44,885 nucleotides of DNA from DATCSE01 sp036568605 (GTDB lineage Bacteria > Pseudomonadota > Gammaproteobacteria > Burkholderiales > Burkholderiaceae_C), in NCBI GenBank assembly GCA_036568605.1, contig DATCSE010000240.1:1-44885 (forward strand). The letters run 5' to 3'. The position numbers and the translations under genes are program-made. How positions within the stretch are numbered: the stretch's first letter is position 1; the number at the start of each line of letters is the position of its first letter. The notes below the pieces were generated by a model, which was not told where the DNA came from, did no database searches, and saw nothing but the letters and a program-made list of their open reading frames with translations. Below, piece after piece: positions 25,546 to 37,523 of this stretch.

Positions 25546-25842
25546 GTTGTAGAGCTCCCTGGCACTCGCAGACTCGTGCAAGGCGGGCGCGACTTTGGGC
25601 CCTGAGCTCGGCTGTCGCCAGTCGGCAGAGTGATGATCGCCGTCGGTGGATTGACTACATGGCGTGTCGATCTGCCCGGTGGGGCCAGGGGCCATTGCGA
25701 CGGGCTCCGTCCGATGGCGCTCACGCAGAAATCCGGCCATCGCCGCGTCGGGCAACGCCTACCCGAATGCGTCATTCCCTCTTGCCCTGGCGCGGGAGGA
25801 TGGCCGCTGTCGCAGCATGCCTCTTCCGGGCAACGTGCCCGA

Positions 25843-26976
25843 ATGTCCGTTTCCGACGTTGCCGGGCCCGGGTCCATGCCGGACCCAAACGAGTTGCTGT
25901 CGCTGCTATGGCAGCAGTCGCTTGACCACGCGTTCGTGCTGACCGATGCGGACGGCGTGATCGTCGGCTGGCGCGGAGCCGCCGAGCGGCTGCTGGGCTT
26001 CACCGAACAGGAGGCCGTCGGACAGCCGATCTCGATGATCTTCACCGAAGACGATGTCAGCCGCGGCGCTCCCGAGCTCGAGAGGTCGATCGCGCAGACC
26101 GCTGGTTATTCCGAGGACGATCGATGGCACATGCGGCGCGACGGCACGCGGATCTGGGTGACCGGAACGTTGACGTCGCTGCGCTCGCGCGGCGGGTTCG
26201 CCGGCTTTGCCAAAGTCATGCGCGACCGTACCGATCTGCGCATGGCGATCGAGCAGGTGCGCAACCGCCTCGACACGCTGGAGATGTCCTCGGTCAGTCG
26301 CGACGCCGCATTCGCGCGCATCGCCCACGAGCTCAGAAACGCGGTGGGGCCGATGAGCAACGCCGTCGAGTTGCTCGGGCTCGCCGAAGGCCGCAGCGGC
26401 AGCGACCGCTTTGCCATCGCACTGCTGAATCGGCAGCTGGACATGATGCGCCGGCTGCTGGCCGATCTGGCGAACGCTGCGCAGGTTCGCGCCGGCAAGA
26501 TTCATCTGGCACTGCGCAGCATCGACCTGGCGTCCGAGATCAGCGAGATCTGCAGGACCGTCGCGGACCGCATCGAGGCCCGTCGGCAGAAGCTCGTCGT
26601 GCTGATGCCGCCGCGGGCCATGCCCATGCGGGCGGACCCGCAACGGCTCCACCAGATCGTCTTCAATCTGCTGGACAACGCGATCAAGTACACACCGGAA
26701 GGCGGGAACATCCGGGTCAAGCTGACCGACGAATCGGGCTGCGCGGTGCTGCGCGTGCAGGACGATGGCGTGGGCATCGCCCCGGCCATGCTGCCGGTGA
26801 TCTTCGATCTGTTCACACAGGAGCGCGGCGACGACGACCAGGCCAGCGGCTTCGGCGTGGGGCTGGCCATCGTTCGCGACCTCGTGGCCGCGCATGGCGG
26901 CACCACGGAGGCCCGCAGCGAGGGCAAGGGCAAGGGCAGCGAGTTCACCGTGCGCCTGCCGTTCGAGTCGGCGTGA
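25843..26976 (+). CDS. PAS-domain sensor histidine kinase
   Basis: 377 aa from the ATG at 25843. An ATG at 25876 would drop 11 residues, and neither has a strong ribosome site. A PAS domain (about 20-130, with VLTDADGVIVGWRGAAERLLGF and a RRDGTRIWVTG C-cap) is followed by a HisKA region with the phospho-acceptor His162 (RIAHELRNAVGP). The ATPase domain has N-box NLLDNAIKYTPEGG, G1 DDGVGIAP and G2 GFGVGLAIV. There is no membrane segment, so it senses an internal signal. No response regulator gene or receiver domain is in the window, so its partner is elsewhere. It is divergent from the chemoreceptor gene, with about 297 bases between them. Confidence 0.9.
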   Translation: MSVSDVAGPGSMPDPNELLSLLWQQSLDHAFVLTDADGVIVGWRGAAERLLGFTEQEAVGQPISMIFTEDDVSRGAPELERSIAQTAGYSEDDRWHMRRDGTRIWVTGTLTSLRSRGGFAGFAKVMRDRTDLRMAIEQVRNRLDTLEMSSVSRDAAFARIAHELRNAVGPMSNAVELLGLAEGRSGSDRFAIALLNRQLDMMRRLLADLANAAQVRAGKIHLALRSIDLASEISEICRTVADRIEARRQKLVVLMPPRAMPMRADPQRLHQIVFNLLDNAIKYTPEGGNIRVKLTDESGCAVLRVQDDGVGIAPAMLPVIFDLFTQERGDDDQASGFGVGLAIVRDLVAAHGGTTEARSEGKGKGSEFTVRLPFESA

Positions 26977-26983
26977 TGGCGCC

Positions 26984-28093
26984 ATGGCGGCATCGCCCAC
27001 GAGAAGGAGTTTGCCGGGCAGCGGCCTCGAGCTGCTGCAGGTGCGGGCTGCCGGCGGGCGCGCACGGCTCGACCCGGTGTTCGAGCGCGCCTGCGTCGAC
27101 TATCGCGTCGCGGTGGCCAGCGACGTCGAGGCATTGCATCTGCGGGCCGCGCCGTTCGTCAGCGGCGATCGCTTGTCGATCGACGGCGTACCGACACGGC
27201 CACTGCTGTGGCATCGCAAAACGCTGCTCCCGGGCCACAACCTCGCGCTGATCGAAGTGCGGCATCCCGGGGTCGATGCGCCCGCGATGTGCCGCGTGCA
27301 TATCCGGCGCCACGACGAGACCGCGCTCACCGAGCGTTTCCTCTCGCGTGACCATGTCGACGCGGAGCGCGGCCTGCGCATGCCCTATCGGTTGTTCGTG
27401 CCCGAGCGCAGGGACGCCGCGACGCCGCGCCCGCTGGTCGTCTACCTGAATGGCGGCGACACGACCGGCGACGACAACGAGACGCAGCTGTGGGGCTCGC
27501 GCGGCGCGACGGTGTGGGCAGAGCCGGCCGAACAGGCCGTGCGGCCGGCCTTCGTGCTCGCGCCGCAATCGAGGCCGCCGTCCGGCACCTCGCGCGGCGA
27601 GCCGCCGGGCGGCTTCGGACTGACCCGCAACGCCGCCGGCGAGCGCTGCATGGATCACGTGCTGGAGCCGACGGTCGACCTGCAACTTGCGTTGCAGATC
27701 GTCGCGCAGGTGCTGGCCGAGTATCCGGACATCGACCGCCGCCGCGTCTACATCACCGGTGTCTCGCAAGGCGGCTTCGGCACGTGGAGCGCGGCGATCC
27801 TGCAGCCGACGTGGTTCGCCGCTGCCGTCCCGATCGCCGGCGGCGGCGACCCGCGCCGCGTGAGCACACTGGTCGACCTGCCCGTGTGGGCGTTTCATGC
27901 GCAGGACGATCCGGTCATCCCGGTGCACTACACCAGCCGCTGCATCGATGCACTGCGGCTGGCCGGCGGCAGGCCGCGCTTCACGCGATATCCCCGCGGT
28001 ACGTTCTTCGACCCGCAGGAGCATTGCTGCTGGGTGGATGCGTACGCCCGCGACGCCATGCGGGCCTGGCTGTTCGCCCAAGCCCGGGCGTGA
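26984..28093 (+). CDS. PHB-depolymerase-like esterase with cadherin-like beta-sandwich domain
   Basis: 369 aa from the ATG at 26984, 7 bases after the kinase stop codon. Residues about 14-110 fit the cadherin-like beta-sandwich pattern (LELLQVRAAGG, DPVFERACVDYRVAV, LLPGHNLALIEVRHPG). The rest is an alpha/beta hydrolase with YLNGGDTTG near the oxyanion region, the nucleophile elbow GVSQGGFGTW, an acidic residue in WAFHAQDDPVIPV, and His in QEHCCW. This resembles poly(3-hydroxybutyrate) depolymerase-like or feruloyl-esterase-like proteins. No signal peptide is seen at the chosen start. A longer frame upstream would be Arg/Ala-rich and is unlikely. The substrate is probably an ester polymer or short ester. 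Export is unclear. Confidence 0.82.
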   Translation: MAASPTRRSLPGSGLELLQVRAAGGRARLDPVFERACVDYRVAVASDVEALHLRAAPFVSGDRLSIDGVPTRPLLWHRKTLLPGHNLALIEVRHPGVDAPAMCRVHIRRHDETALTERFLSRDHVDAERGLRMPYRLFVPERRDAATPRPLVVYLNGGDTTGDDNETQLWGSRGATVWAEPAEQAVRPAFVLAPQSRPPSGTSRGEPPGGFGLTRNAAGERCMDHVLEPTVDLQLALQIVAQVLAEYPDIDRRRVYITGVSQGGFGTWSAAILQPTWFAAAVPIAGGGDPRRVSTLVDLPVWAFHAQDDPVIPVHYTSRCIDALRLAGGRPRFTRYPRGTFFDPQEHCCWVDAYARDAMRAWLFAQARA

Positions 28094-28102
28094 GCGCGAC
28101 CG

Positions 28103-30190
28103 CTACTGCACGATGACGTAGAAGCTGGTGGCGTCCTGACCCGTGGTCACGCTGGCGCCGTTGGCGACGATGCTGCCGAACGAACCGCTCAGGCCGCCGG
28201 CCGCATCGATCAGCACGAACTTCTGGCCTGCCGTCGGCGTGCCGCTGAAGTTCAGCACCAGCGTGCCGGCCAGCGTGGCGCTGCCCGTCACCGCGAGATG
28301 ACCGGCGCTGCTGGATTGCGACGTGATGGCGATCGGGACCGTCAGCGTCGAGCCCGATGACTGGCTGTAGCTGCCGCCGATGCTCGCGCCGTACACGCCG
28401 CTCGCGAAGCCGAGGCCGGCGCTGTTGACGACGCTGCCGGTGCCGAACGCGTTCGCATCGCCGGCCAGCACGCTGCCGGCGCTGATCGTCGTGCCGCCGC
28501 TGTAGCTGTTGCTCAGCAGGGTCGTCGCGGCCGCACCGGCCTGCGTGAACGAGCCGCTGCCGCTGATCTGCGAGAGCGTGATCGCGGTGGCGGTGTTCTG
28601 CACGATCAGCCGGCCGTTGTCGATGATCGCGTCGGTCGACGCGCCGTTGCTCGATTGCGCAGTCAAGAGGCTCGCGTCGCCGCTGTAGGTCGCGATCAGT
28701 GCGGTCGACTTGACGCCGTTGTTCAGCGTCACGTAGTTCAGCGGCACACCGCTGCCGCTGCCCAGGCGCAGCACGGCCCCCGCCTCTATCGTCGTCGTGC
28801 CGTTGTAGTTCTGCGGCTGCGCGAAGGTCACGTCGTTGCCGGCCGTGCCCATGATCGTCACGTTGCCGACACCGGCGCTGCCGTCGCGGTACGGGCCGCC
28901 GCCACCGCCGGTGATGCCGATGTTCAGCGTGACCGGGCCGTTGTAGTTGAACGCGAGCGTGCCGCCCCGGTGCAGGTTGATGTACGCGTTCTTCTTGCCC
29001 AGCGCAGGCGAGACCTCGGCCGGCGACGGTGCCGACGGCAGGAAGAAGTTGCTGTCCGTGCCGTCGCCCCACTGGACCACGCCGCCGGCTTCGATGTTGA
29101 CGCCGCGGTAGCTCGCATCGTTGCCGTTCACGCTGTTGGTGCCGCGGTAGATGACCTTCGCGAGGTTCAGGCTCGCGTCGCTCAGGCCCGGGTCGACGAG
29201 GTTCGGGCTGCCGTGCGGGCTGTCGTCGGTGTGGCTGTAGACACCGGTCATCACGATCCGGGCGCTGCCGATCGGGTGGAAGTTGATGTCGTTGCCAAAC
29301 GCGGCCTCGTAGATGTTCTGCGAGACCGTCAGCACGCGGGCCGGCGGGCACCACACCAGCCACGAGCCTTCGTTGAGCACGGCCTTGGCGCTCGGGATCG
29401 TCGCCAGCACGTGGTTGCTGCCGAAGTCGTGGCCCGTGCTCAGCGCGATCGCGCCGCTCATCGTGTTGGCGCCGCGCATCGAGTGGCCGCCCCACACGTT
29501 GGCGAGCTGGTTGATCGAGCCGGTGCCGCTGACCTCGCCGAGCAGCACGAAGTCGGCGCTATTGATCTCGATCGCGCCGTTGTTCAGGATGTTGTCGAGG
29601 TTGATCTCGCCGTTGACCAGGCTCGCGGCGTTGCGGCTGTCGGAGGTCGCGAGGATGTTGGGCGTGTCGTCGGCGTCGGTGTTGGTGCCGAAGCGCAGCG
29701 TTGCGCCGGGGTCTATCGTCACGACGGGCGGGTTGCTGCCCGAGATGTCGAGCGCGTAGCCCATGCCGGCATAGGTGGTCTTCGAGACGGTCTCGACCTG
29801 CTGGGCCGCCGGCAGCGTGAAGGTGCTGGTGCGCGTGATGACCAGGGTGCCGGGCTGGCTGGTGCCGCCGGCCGGCGTGATGCGCAGCGTGCCCTGGCCC
29901 GAGATGACGCCGGTGTAGGTGGTGACACCTTGCGGCAGTGCGATGACCGAATCGCCGGAAAGTGTCACATCGAGGTTGGCCAGAATGGACGCCGTGATGT
30001 CGGTGGCCTGGGCGGTCGAGGAACCGGTCCCGCCCGCAGCCGACACGGCGGAAGCGTCCGCCGCGGACGACCCCGAGCCGCCACCGCCGCCGCATGCGCC
30101 GAGGATGGCCGCTGCGGCCGACGCGATCGCGACGGCTCTCGCACCTTGTTGTGTGAAACGACGAGCTCGAAGAAAGTCAGAGCGATTCAT
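28103..30190 (-). CDS. Lipoprotein with autotransporter-type beta-strand repeats
   Basis: 695 aa from the ATG at 30188-30190. The signal ends in a lipobox LGAC (Cys33) and a Gly-rich run. The body is Gly/Ser/Thr/Asn-rich with passenger-associated strand repeats: NYNGTTTIEAGAVLRLGSG and SYSGGTTISAGSVLAGDANAFG match the autotransporter-associated repeat pattern, and NNGAIEINSADF is a looser relative. A right-handed beta-helix is likely. The C-terminus (TSFYVIVQ) has no autotransporter barrel domain, so this is not a classical type V protein. It may be a surface or periplasmic lipid-anchored beta-helix for adhesion or polymer binding. It is convergent with the esterase gene, with 9 bases between. 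Confidence 0.8.
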   Translation of the reverse strand: MNRSDFLRARRFTQQGARAVAIASAAAAILGACGGGGGSGSSAADASAVSAAGGTGSSTAQATDITASILANLDVTLSGDSVIALPQGVTTYTGVISGQGTLRITPAGGTSQPGTLVITRTSTFTLPAAQQVETVSKTTYAGMGYALDISGSNPPVVTIDPGATLRFGTNTDADDTPNILATSDSRNAASLVNGEINLDNILNNGAIEINSADFVLLGEVSGTGSINQLANVWGGHSMRGANTMSGAIALSTGHDFGSNHVLATIPSAKAVLNEGSWLVWCPPARVLTVSQNIYEAAFGNDINFHPIGSARIVMTGVYSHTDDSPHGSPNLVDPGLSDASLNLAKVIYRGTNSVNGNDASYRGVNIEAGGVVQWGDGTDSNFFLPSAPSPAEVSPALGKKNAYINLHRGGTLAFNYNGPVTLNIGITGGGGGPYRDGSAGVGNVTIMGTAGNDVTFAQPQNYNGTTTIEAGAVLRLGSGSGVPLNYVTLNNGVKSTALIATYSGDASLLTAQSSNGASTDAIIDNGRLIVQNTATAITLSQISGSGSFTQAGAAATTLLSNSYSGGTTISAGSVLAGDANAFGTGSVVNSAGLGFASGVYGASIGGSYSQSSGSTLTVPIAITSQSSSAGHLAVTGSATLAGTLVLNFSGTPTAGQKFVLIDAAGGLSGSFGSIVANGASVTTGQDATSFYVIVQ

Positions 30191-30288
30191 GGAGGACGGC
30201 ACGAGACGGATGTGGAATTCGACCGCCGCCATAAGCAAACGCCACGCCCGGTTCCTCGCGCCGTGGCCTGGCTCCGCCGGCGGACGAA

Positions 30289-33162
30289 TCAGCTGTCGAA
30301 CAACAGCGCGGCAACGGGACTTCGCAGCAGCGCATCCGACAGCGCGATCGATTCGCCTGCCGTGATGCGTTCGGCCGTCAGCACGTCGGTGGCCGTCGCT
30401 CCCGGTGAAACCCAGGACGGCCGGGCGCACGAGGTCGACGCCCAGACCGAGGGGCCTGTCGGTACGACGCCCGGCGGCGCGATGCCGGCGAACTTGCGTG
30501 CCGCGACGACCACCAGCGTCTGCCCCGCCTGCCGGCGCGCGAAAGCAACCGCGCTGCCGCGGCGCGTGCCGCGAATGCGCAGCGCGGTGTACGACCCGTG
30601 GCTGAACAAGGCGGGGTACTGCCGGCGCAGGCCCAGGAGTCGCCAGGCGGCCCAGAGCTTCAGGCGTCCGTCTGCAGGGTCCTGCGCGAGCGCCTGGACG
30701 AACTCGCTCACCGCGCCCTGCGCGACGCGACGCTCGAACTGTTCGAGCAGGCCCGCACGCAGCGCGAAGTCGACCGGCCGCCGGTTGTCGGGATCGACCA
30801 GGCTGAGATCGATCAGCTCGGTCCCTTGATAGATGTCGGGGACGCCGGGAGCCGTCAGCTTCAGCACGGTCATCGAGACCGAGTTGAGCCCGCCGAACCA
30901 TGCGGTGTCGTGGGCACGCGCACGCAGTTCGGACAGCACGGGCCCTGCGGTCAGCGCCGAGGTCACGAATCGGGACAAGGCCTGCTCGTAAGCCGGATCC
31001 GGCCGCACCCAGCTCGTCGCCGCCTTGGCCTCGCGGGCGGCCTTGCGCAGGTAGGCATCGATGCGCTCGACGTATCCGTCGAGCTCGCTGTCCGCCTTCT
31101 CCAGCGGCAAGCTGCCCAGCACGGTCTGGTACAGCAGATAGCGGTCGGCGAGCGACGGCATCTCCCGTCCGTCATTCGAGGTCACGAACGAGCGCGTCAG
31201 GCGATGCCAGCGCCTGAGCGCCAGCCGCAGTGCCGCGGGCTGCTCGGACAGCACGTTGATGCGGTTGCGCACGTCTTCCGAGCGCTTGTTGTCATGCGTG
31301 GAGGTCGCGAGCATCGTGTGCGGCCACCGCGCGGCACGGTCGGCGTTGGCGCCGTGAAACGCCTGGGCCGAGATGCCGAACACGTCCGGGTCGTTGCCCA
31401 CCTCGTTCAGCGAGACCAGCCGGTGGAAGCGATACAGCGCGGTGTCCTCGACGCCCTTGGCCGCGATCGGCGCGGTCGTCTGCTGAAAGCGCCCGATGAA
31501 TCGCCTCACCAGGTTCGCCGCGGCGGGGTTCGCGACCTCGTGGCGCAGGCAGCGGCGGATGAAGTCGAAGATCGTGGGATCAAGAAGCGGATTGCACGCG
31601 CGCGCCTGCGCGATCGCCCAGGCGATGAACCTATCGTCCTGCGCGGATGGCGCTTCGACGACGTAGGTCCGGTACACCGGCATGCACGCGGCGATGTCGA
31701 CCAGCGCATCGACCAGGTCCGGATAGCCATAGTCGCGCGTGTCCCGTTGGCTCGTCGCGATCCGCAGCAGCAGGCTTGCGAGCAGCGTGATCTCGGAGCG
31801 AAGCGCGCCGGTCGCGACCTGGCGCTTGCACTCGTACCGGATGCGCTGAAAGTCCTGGCCCTCGCTGCCGTTGGCCGACCAGATCCGGTTCAGGCGCTCG
31901 CGCGCCGAACGCTCGACGAACAGCCCGTTGACGACCATCGCGAAGCGATAGCCGGTCGTTCCGTGCAGCGCCCATTCATGAGGGACCTGCTCGAAGCCGG
32001 CCGCGATCTTCTCGGCTGTGACATACAGCGCCAGGCCTTCCCCTTCAGCCGCGGGCGGGTCGCGGCCCGATCGCCGCCGGTAGCCTTGCTGGAGTGCCTC
32101 GAAGTACGCCGCCGGATCGAACAGTCCGTCGGGATGATCGATGCGCAAGCCGTCGATGAGGCCCTGCGCCGCGAGATCCAGCGCCGGTCCCTGCGTCGCT
32201 TCGAACACGTCGGGCTCCTCGACGCGCAACGCAGCCAGGTCGTTGATGTCGAAGAACCGCCGGTAGTTGATCTCGCTGGCTGCGATCCGCCAGTAGGCCA
32301 CCCTGTACGCCTGCTCGGCGTGCAGTCGGTCGATCTCGTCCTGGGTCGCCGAGCCCTCGATCGCAGCGACGGCCTGTTCGATGGCACGCCGCACCGCCGA
32401 TTCACCGGCGGCGAGCGCTTGCAGGCGCTGCTTCAGGCCTTGCTGCGCCGAGCGCCTCAGCGCCACCGCAGCCGGCAGCGTCTCGGTGCGCGGCGGCAGG
32501 CTGTCGAAAGCAGTGCACAACGCCATGAGCTCGGACAGCGCGGCGCCCTCGACCATGCCCCGGCTCGCGGCGTTGCGCAGCAGCTCGCCGTAGCTTCGCG
32601 GATCGAGCGGCAGCTCGTGCTCGTGGTAGTGCAGCGCGAACGTTCCGGCGTCGGCTTGAAAGCGCAGGCGCAGCTCGTGCCGCTCCAGCACCTTGGCGTA
32701 GTGATCGCCGAGGAGCGGCACCAGCAGCTTGCCGCGCAGCGTCGGATTGGGCGGCTCCCAATCGATGTCGAAGTAGTGCGCGTAGCGCGAGGCCTGGCCG
32801 TGCTCGAGCACGTCCAGCCACCAGCGGTTGTCGCGGCCGAACACGCCCATGTGGTTCGGCACCACGTCGAGCAGCAGCCCCATGCCGAGCGCGCGGGCGG
32901 CGGCGGCGAACTGCCGGAAGCCCGCTTCGCCGCCCAGTTCGGGGTTGATGCGCGCATGGTCGACGACGTCGTAGCCGTGCAGGCTGCCCGGCCGCGCGGT
33001 GCTGATCGGCGAGCAATAGACGTGGCTGATGCCCAGCCGCGACAGGTAGGGCAGCACCTGCATCGCAGCCGCGAAGTCGAAGCCCTTGTGCAGCTGCAGG
33101 CGGTAGGTCGCCCGCGGTATCACGGCCGTCTGCCCGGGCTCGCGCGCTGCGGTCTCAGCCAT
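30289..33162 (-). CDS. treY: Malto-oligosyltrehalose synthase
   Basis: 957 aa, a GH13 enzyme that turns the reducing-end alpha-1,4 bond of malto-oligosaccharides into the alpha-1,1 bond of trehalose. The N-terminus (PRATYRLQLHKGFDFAAAMQVLPYL) is typical of TreY. Active-site blocks are GLRIDHPDGLFDP near 336, VTAEKI near 382 and TSTHDNKRSED near 622. Family-specific inserted helices account for the length. The start overlaps the treZ stop codon by 8 bases, so translation is coupled. It is the last gene of the operon DUF2934-treX-treZ-treY. With TreZ it makes trehalose from glycogen for osmotic and desiccation tolerance. Confidence 0.95.
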   Translation of the reverse strand: MAETAAREPGQTAVIPRATYRLQLHKGFDFAAAMQVLPYLSRLGISHVYCSPISTARPGSLHGYDVVDHARINPELGGEAGFRQFAAAARALGMGLLLDVVPNHMGVFGRDNRWWLDVLEHGQASRYAHYFDIDWEPPNPTLRGKLLVPLLGDHYAKVLERHELRLRFQADAGTFALHYHEHELPLDPRSYGELLRNAASRGMVEGAALSELMALCTAFDSLPPRTETLPAAVALRRSAQQGLKQRLQALAAGESAVRRAIEQAVAAIEGSATQDEIDRLHAEQAYRVAYWRIAASEINYRRFFDINDLAALRVEEPDVFEATQGPALDLAAQGLIDGLRIDHPDGLFDPAAYFEALQQGYRRRSGRDPPAAEGEGLALYVTAEKIAAGFEQVPHEWALHGTTGYRFAMVVNGLFVERSARERLNRIWSANGSEGQDFQRIRYECKRQVATGALRSEITLLASLLLRIATSQRDTRDYGYPDLVDALVDIAACMPVYRTYVVEAPSAQDDRFIAWAIAQARACNPLLDPTIFDFIRRCLRHEVANPAAANLVRRFIGRFQQTTAPIAAKGVEDTALYRFHRLVSLNEVGNDPDVFGISAQAFHGANADRAARWPHTMLATSTHDNKRSEDVRNRINVLSEQPAALRLALRRWHRLTRSFVTSNDGREMPSLADRYLLYQTVLGSLPLEKADSELDGYVERIDAYLRKAAREAKAATSWVRPDPAYEQALSRFVTSALTAGPVLSELRARAHDTAWFGGLNSVSMTVLKLTAPGVPDIYQGTELIDLSLVDPDNRRPVDFALRAGLLEQFERRVAQGAVSEFVQALAQDPADGRLKLWAAWRLLGLRRQYPALFSHGSYTALRIRGTRRGSAVAFARRQAGQTLVVVAARKFAGIAPPGVVPTGPSVWASTSCARPSWVSPGATATDVLTAERITAGESIALSDALLRSPVAALLFDS

Positions 33163-34992
33163 CGGCCTGGGGCTGGCTCATGCCGACCAGCACACCGTCC
33201 GGTTCCACGCTCCACGTCTCGCGCCCGGCGGAGACGCCGCGTGTGTACACCTCGCGCATGCGGGGGTCGCGTCGGAACATGGCCGGCTCGTGGCCGAAGT
33301 TCGCGCAAAGCGTCCAGTTCCCGGCTTCGAATGACCAAGTCACCCGCAGCGAGGTCGTGTCATGTTCGCGGGTCGCGCCTTCGTAGCCTCGCAGCAGCGG
33401 AACGAGCTCGGCGTGCCGGACGCGCAGCAGCTCGTGCACGAGCGCCAGGCGTGCCTGTCCCACGAGGGTGTCCCGCTCGTGCCACGGCAGCTTGCTGGCA
33501 AGGAACGACGACATCGCCACGGGGTCCGGGATCTCGTCCAGCCGTGCACGATCGCGAAACGCCTCGAAGCCCGCGAACTCGTTCCTGCGCCCTTGCGAGA
33601 TGGCCCGCGCCAGATCGCCGCTCGCATCGCAGAAGTAGAGGAAGGGCGTCGATGCGGCGAACTCGTCGCCCATGAAGAGCATCGGCACCTGCGGCGCCAG
33701 CAGCAGGCAGCACAGCAGCGCGTCGACCCTGCGCGCCGGCGCGATTCGATCGAGGCGTTCGCCGAACGCGCGGTTGCCGATCTGGTCATGGTTCTGCAGG
33801 AACGCGATGAACGCCGGCGGCGGCAGCCCGCGCGAAGGCTCTCCGCGTGCGGCCCCGCCCCGCCAGGCACTGCGCTGGCCCTGGTAGATGAACCCTTCGG
33901 CGAGTGCTTTCGCCAGGTCGCCCACCGGATCGGCAGCGTAGTCGGCGTAGTAGCCATCGCGCTCGCCTGTCGCCAGCACGTGCGCCGCATGATGCAGGTC
34001 GTCGTTCCATTGCGCGGTCGCGACGCGGGGCCTTTGCTGCGCATCGCGGGCCAGCAGGCCGGCGAGGTTGCCGTCGTTCTCCAGGATCACGTGGATCGCA
34101 CGCTCGCGCCCAGGGCCGGCCTGCAGGGCCGCGCAGATCTCGCGCGTCAGGCGCTTGTCCGGACCGTCGGCCATCGCATGGATGGCGTCCAGGCGCAGCC
34201 CGTCGAATCGATACTCCTCGATCCAGTACAGCGCGTTGTGGACGAAGAAGGAACGCACGAGATCGCCGTGCGCGCCAGCGAGGTTCAGCGCCGGCCCCCA
34301 CGGCGTCGCCTTCGTCGTGTCGAAGAACTCCGGGCAGTAGACCGACAGGTAGTTGCCGTCCGGACCGAAGTGGTTGTAGACGACGTCCAGGACCATCATC
34401 AGCCCGAGCGCGTGCGCGGCATCGACAAGACGCTTCAGGTCGTCCGGACGGCCGTACGACGCGTCGGGCGCAAACGGCAGCACGCCGTCGTACCCCCAGT
34501 TGCGCGTGCCGGGGAAGTCGGCCACCGGCATCAGCTCGACGACGGTGATGCCGAGTGCTTGCAACTCGCCCAATCGCGCCGCGGCCGCCGCGAACGTGCC
34601 CTCGGGGGTGAAGGTTCCGACATGCAGTTCGTAGACAACGGCGCCCTCCCACGGCCGCCCTCGCCAGTCCTCGCAGCGCCAGGGGTACGACAGCGGGTCC
34701 ATCACCTCGCTGCGCCCATGCACGTCTTCCGGATTGAAGCGCGACGCGGGGTCGGCCACGCAGAGCCCGCCGCCAACGCGGAACCCGTAGCGCGTGCCGG
34801 GGCCCGCGTCGGCCACCACCCGCTCGTGCCATCCATCGGGCTGCGCCTGCATCGAGCGATGCGGGACCGAACCCGCAGCGCCTGCGTCGCACACCAGCTC
34901 GACGGCCCGGCAGCTCGGCGCCCACAAGCGAAAGCGCACGCCGCCGGCCTCGAGACACTCGGCGCCGAAAGGCATGCGGTGGCGGTACGCGT

Positions 34993-34996
<4 letters not shown>
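33155..34996 (-). CDS. treZ: Malto-oligosyltrehalose trehalohydrolase
   Basis: 613 aa from the ATG at 34994-34996. It is a GH13 enzyme with an N-terminal beta-sandwich (about 1-100, VRFRLWAPSCRAVELV). The catalytic nucleophile is in GLRLDAIHAM near 269, the acid in VILENDGN near 305, and the third acid in LQNHDQIGNR near 403. It releases trehalose from the maltooligosyl-trehalose made by TreY. Its ATG overlaps the treX stop codon by 4 bases (ATGA), and it overlaps treY by 8, so three enzymes of one pathway are translationally coupled in reaction order. A much longer open frame continues upstream of the ATG but is antisense-like Arg-rich sequence opposite the treX frame. Confidence 0.95.
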
Positions 34997-37113
<2,117 letters not shown>

Positions 37114-37142
37114 CGCGCAACGTCGTCGCGGGCTGCGGTCGT

Positions 37143-37523
37143 TCAGCCGCGCGCCGCGGCTTCATCCTGCAGGTCGACTTCGCGCTCGGCCTCCAGCCAG
37201 TCTTCCACATCGTTGCCGTCCTCTCCGCCGCGTGCGACGAAGCGCCGGTACGCGGCCGCGCGCACGCGCTCGTCACGCGTGAGCGGACGGTCGGCATCAT
37301 TCGGGATCGGCTCGCCGCCGATCTGCGGACCGGCCTCGCTTGTCGACGCCTCGGGCGACGACTGGGGCGACGCGTCGGGCGACGACTCGTCGGCTTGCTC
37401 CACCTCGTCCGATCGCGCTGCGCCAGGCGCCGTGCGATCGGCGACGCTCCGATCGCGATCGCCGCCGCCTTCGGCGCGGCCGCGAATCGACTCGCGACGA
37501 GATTTGCTGGCTGTGGTGGGCAT
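37143..37523 (-). CDS. DUF2934 family protein
   Basis: 126 aa from the ATG at 37521-37523, with GAGGAG about 10 bases upstream. The N-terminal two thirds are low-complexity, rich in Ser, Asp, Glu and Pro (DESSPDASPQSSPEAS). The last third is the DUF2934 motif (TRDERVRAAAYRRFVARGG, then DVEDWLEAEREV), a short predicted helical segment. DUF2934 proteins commonly lie beside glycogen and trehalose genes, but their role is not known. Here the gene leads the treX-treZ-treY operon with a 29-base gap, so it may modulate or bind one of those enzymes (inference). The frame continues upstream to 38861 but is antisense to the HAF gene there and is not real. Confidence 0.85.
   Translation of the reverse strand: MPTTASKSRRESIRGRAEGGGDRDRSVADRTAPGAARSDEVEQADESSPDASPQSSPEASTSEAGPQIGGEPIPNDADRPLTRDERVRAAAYRRFVARGGEDGNDVEDWLEAEREVDLQDEAAARG

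Noticed and set aside
25546..25842. FliA (sigma-28) flagellar promoter for the chemoreceptor
   Set aside because: A weak GGCGATCA resembles the -10, but no matching -35 lies at the required distance.
30598..33675. Plus-strand open frame of 1025 codons over treY and the end of treZ
   Set aside because: It is antisense to treY and treZ, which have all GH13 catalytic blocks. The composition is typical of GC-rich shadow frames.
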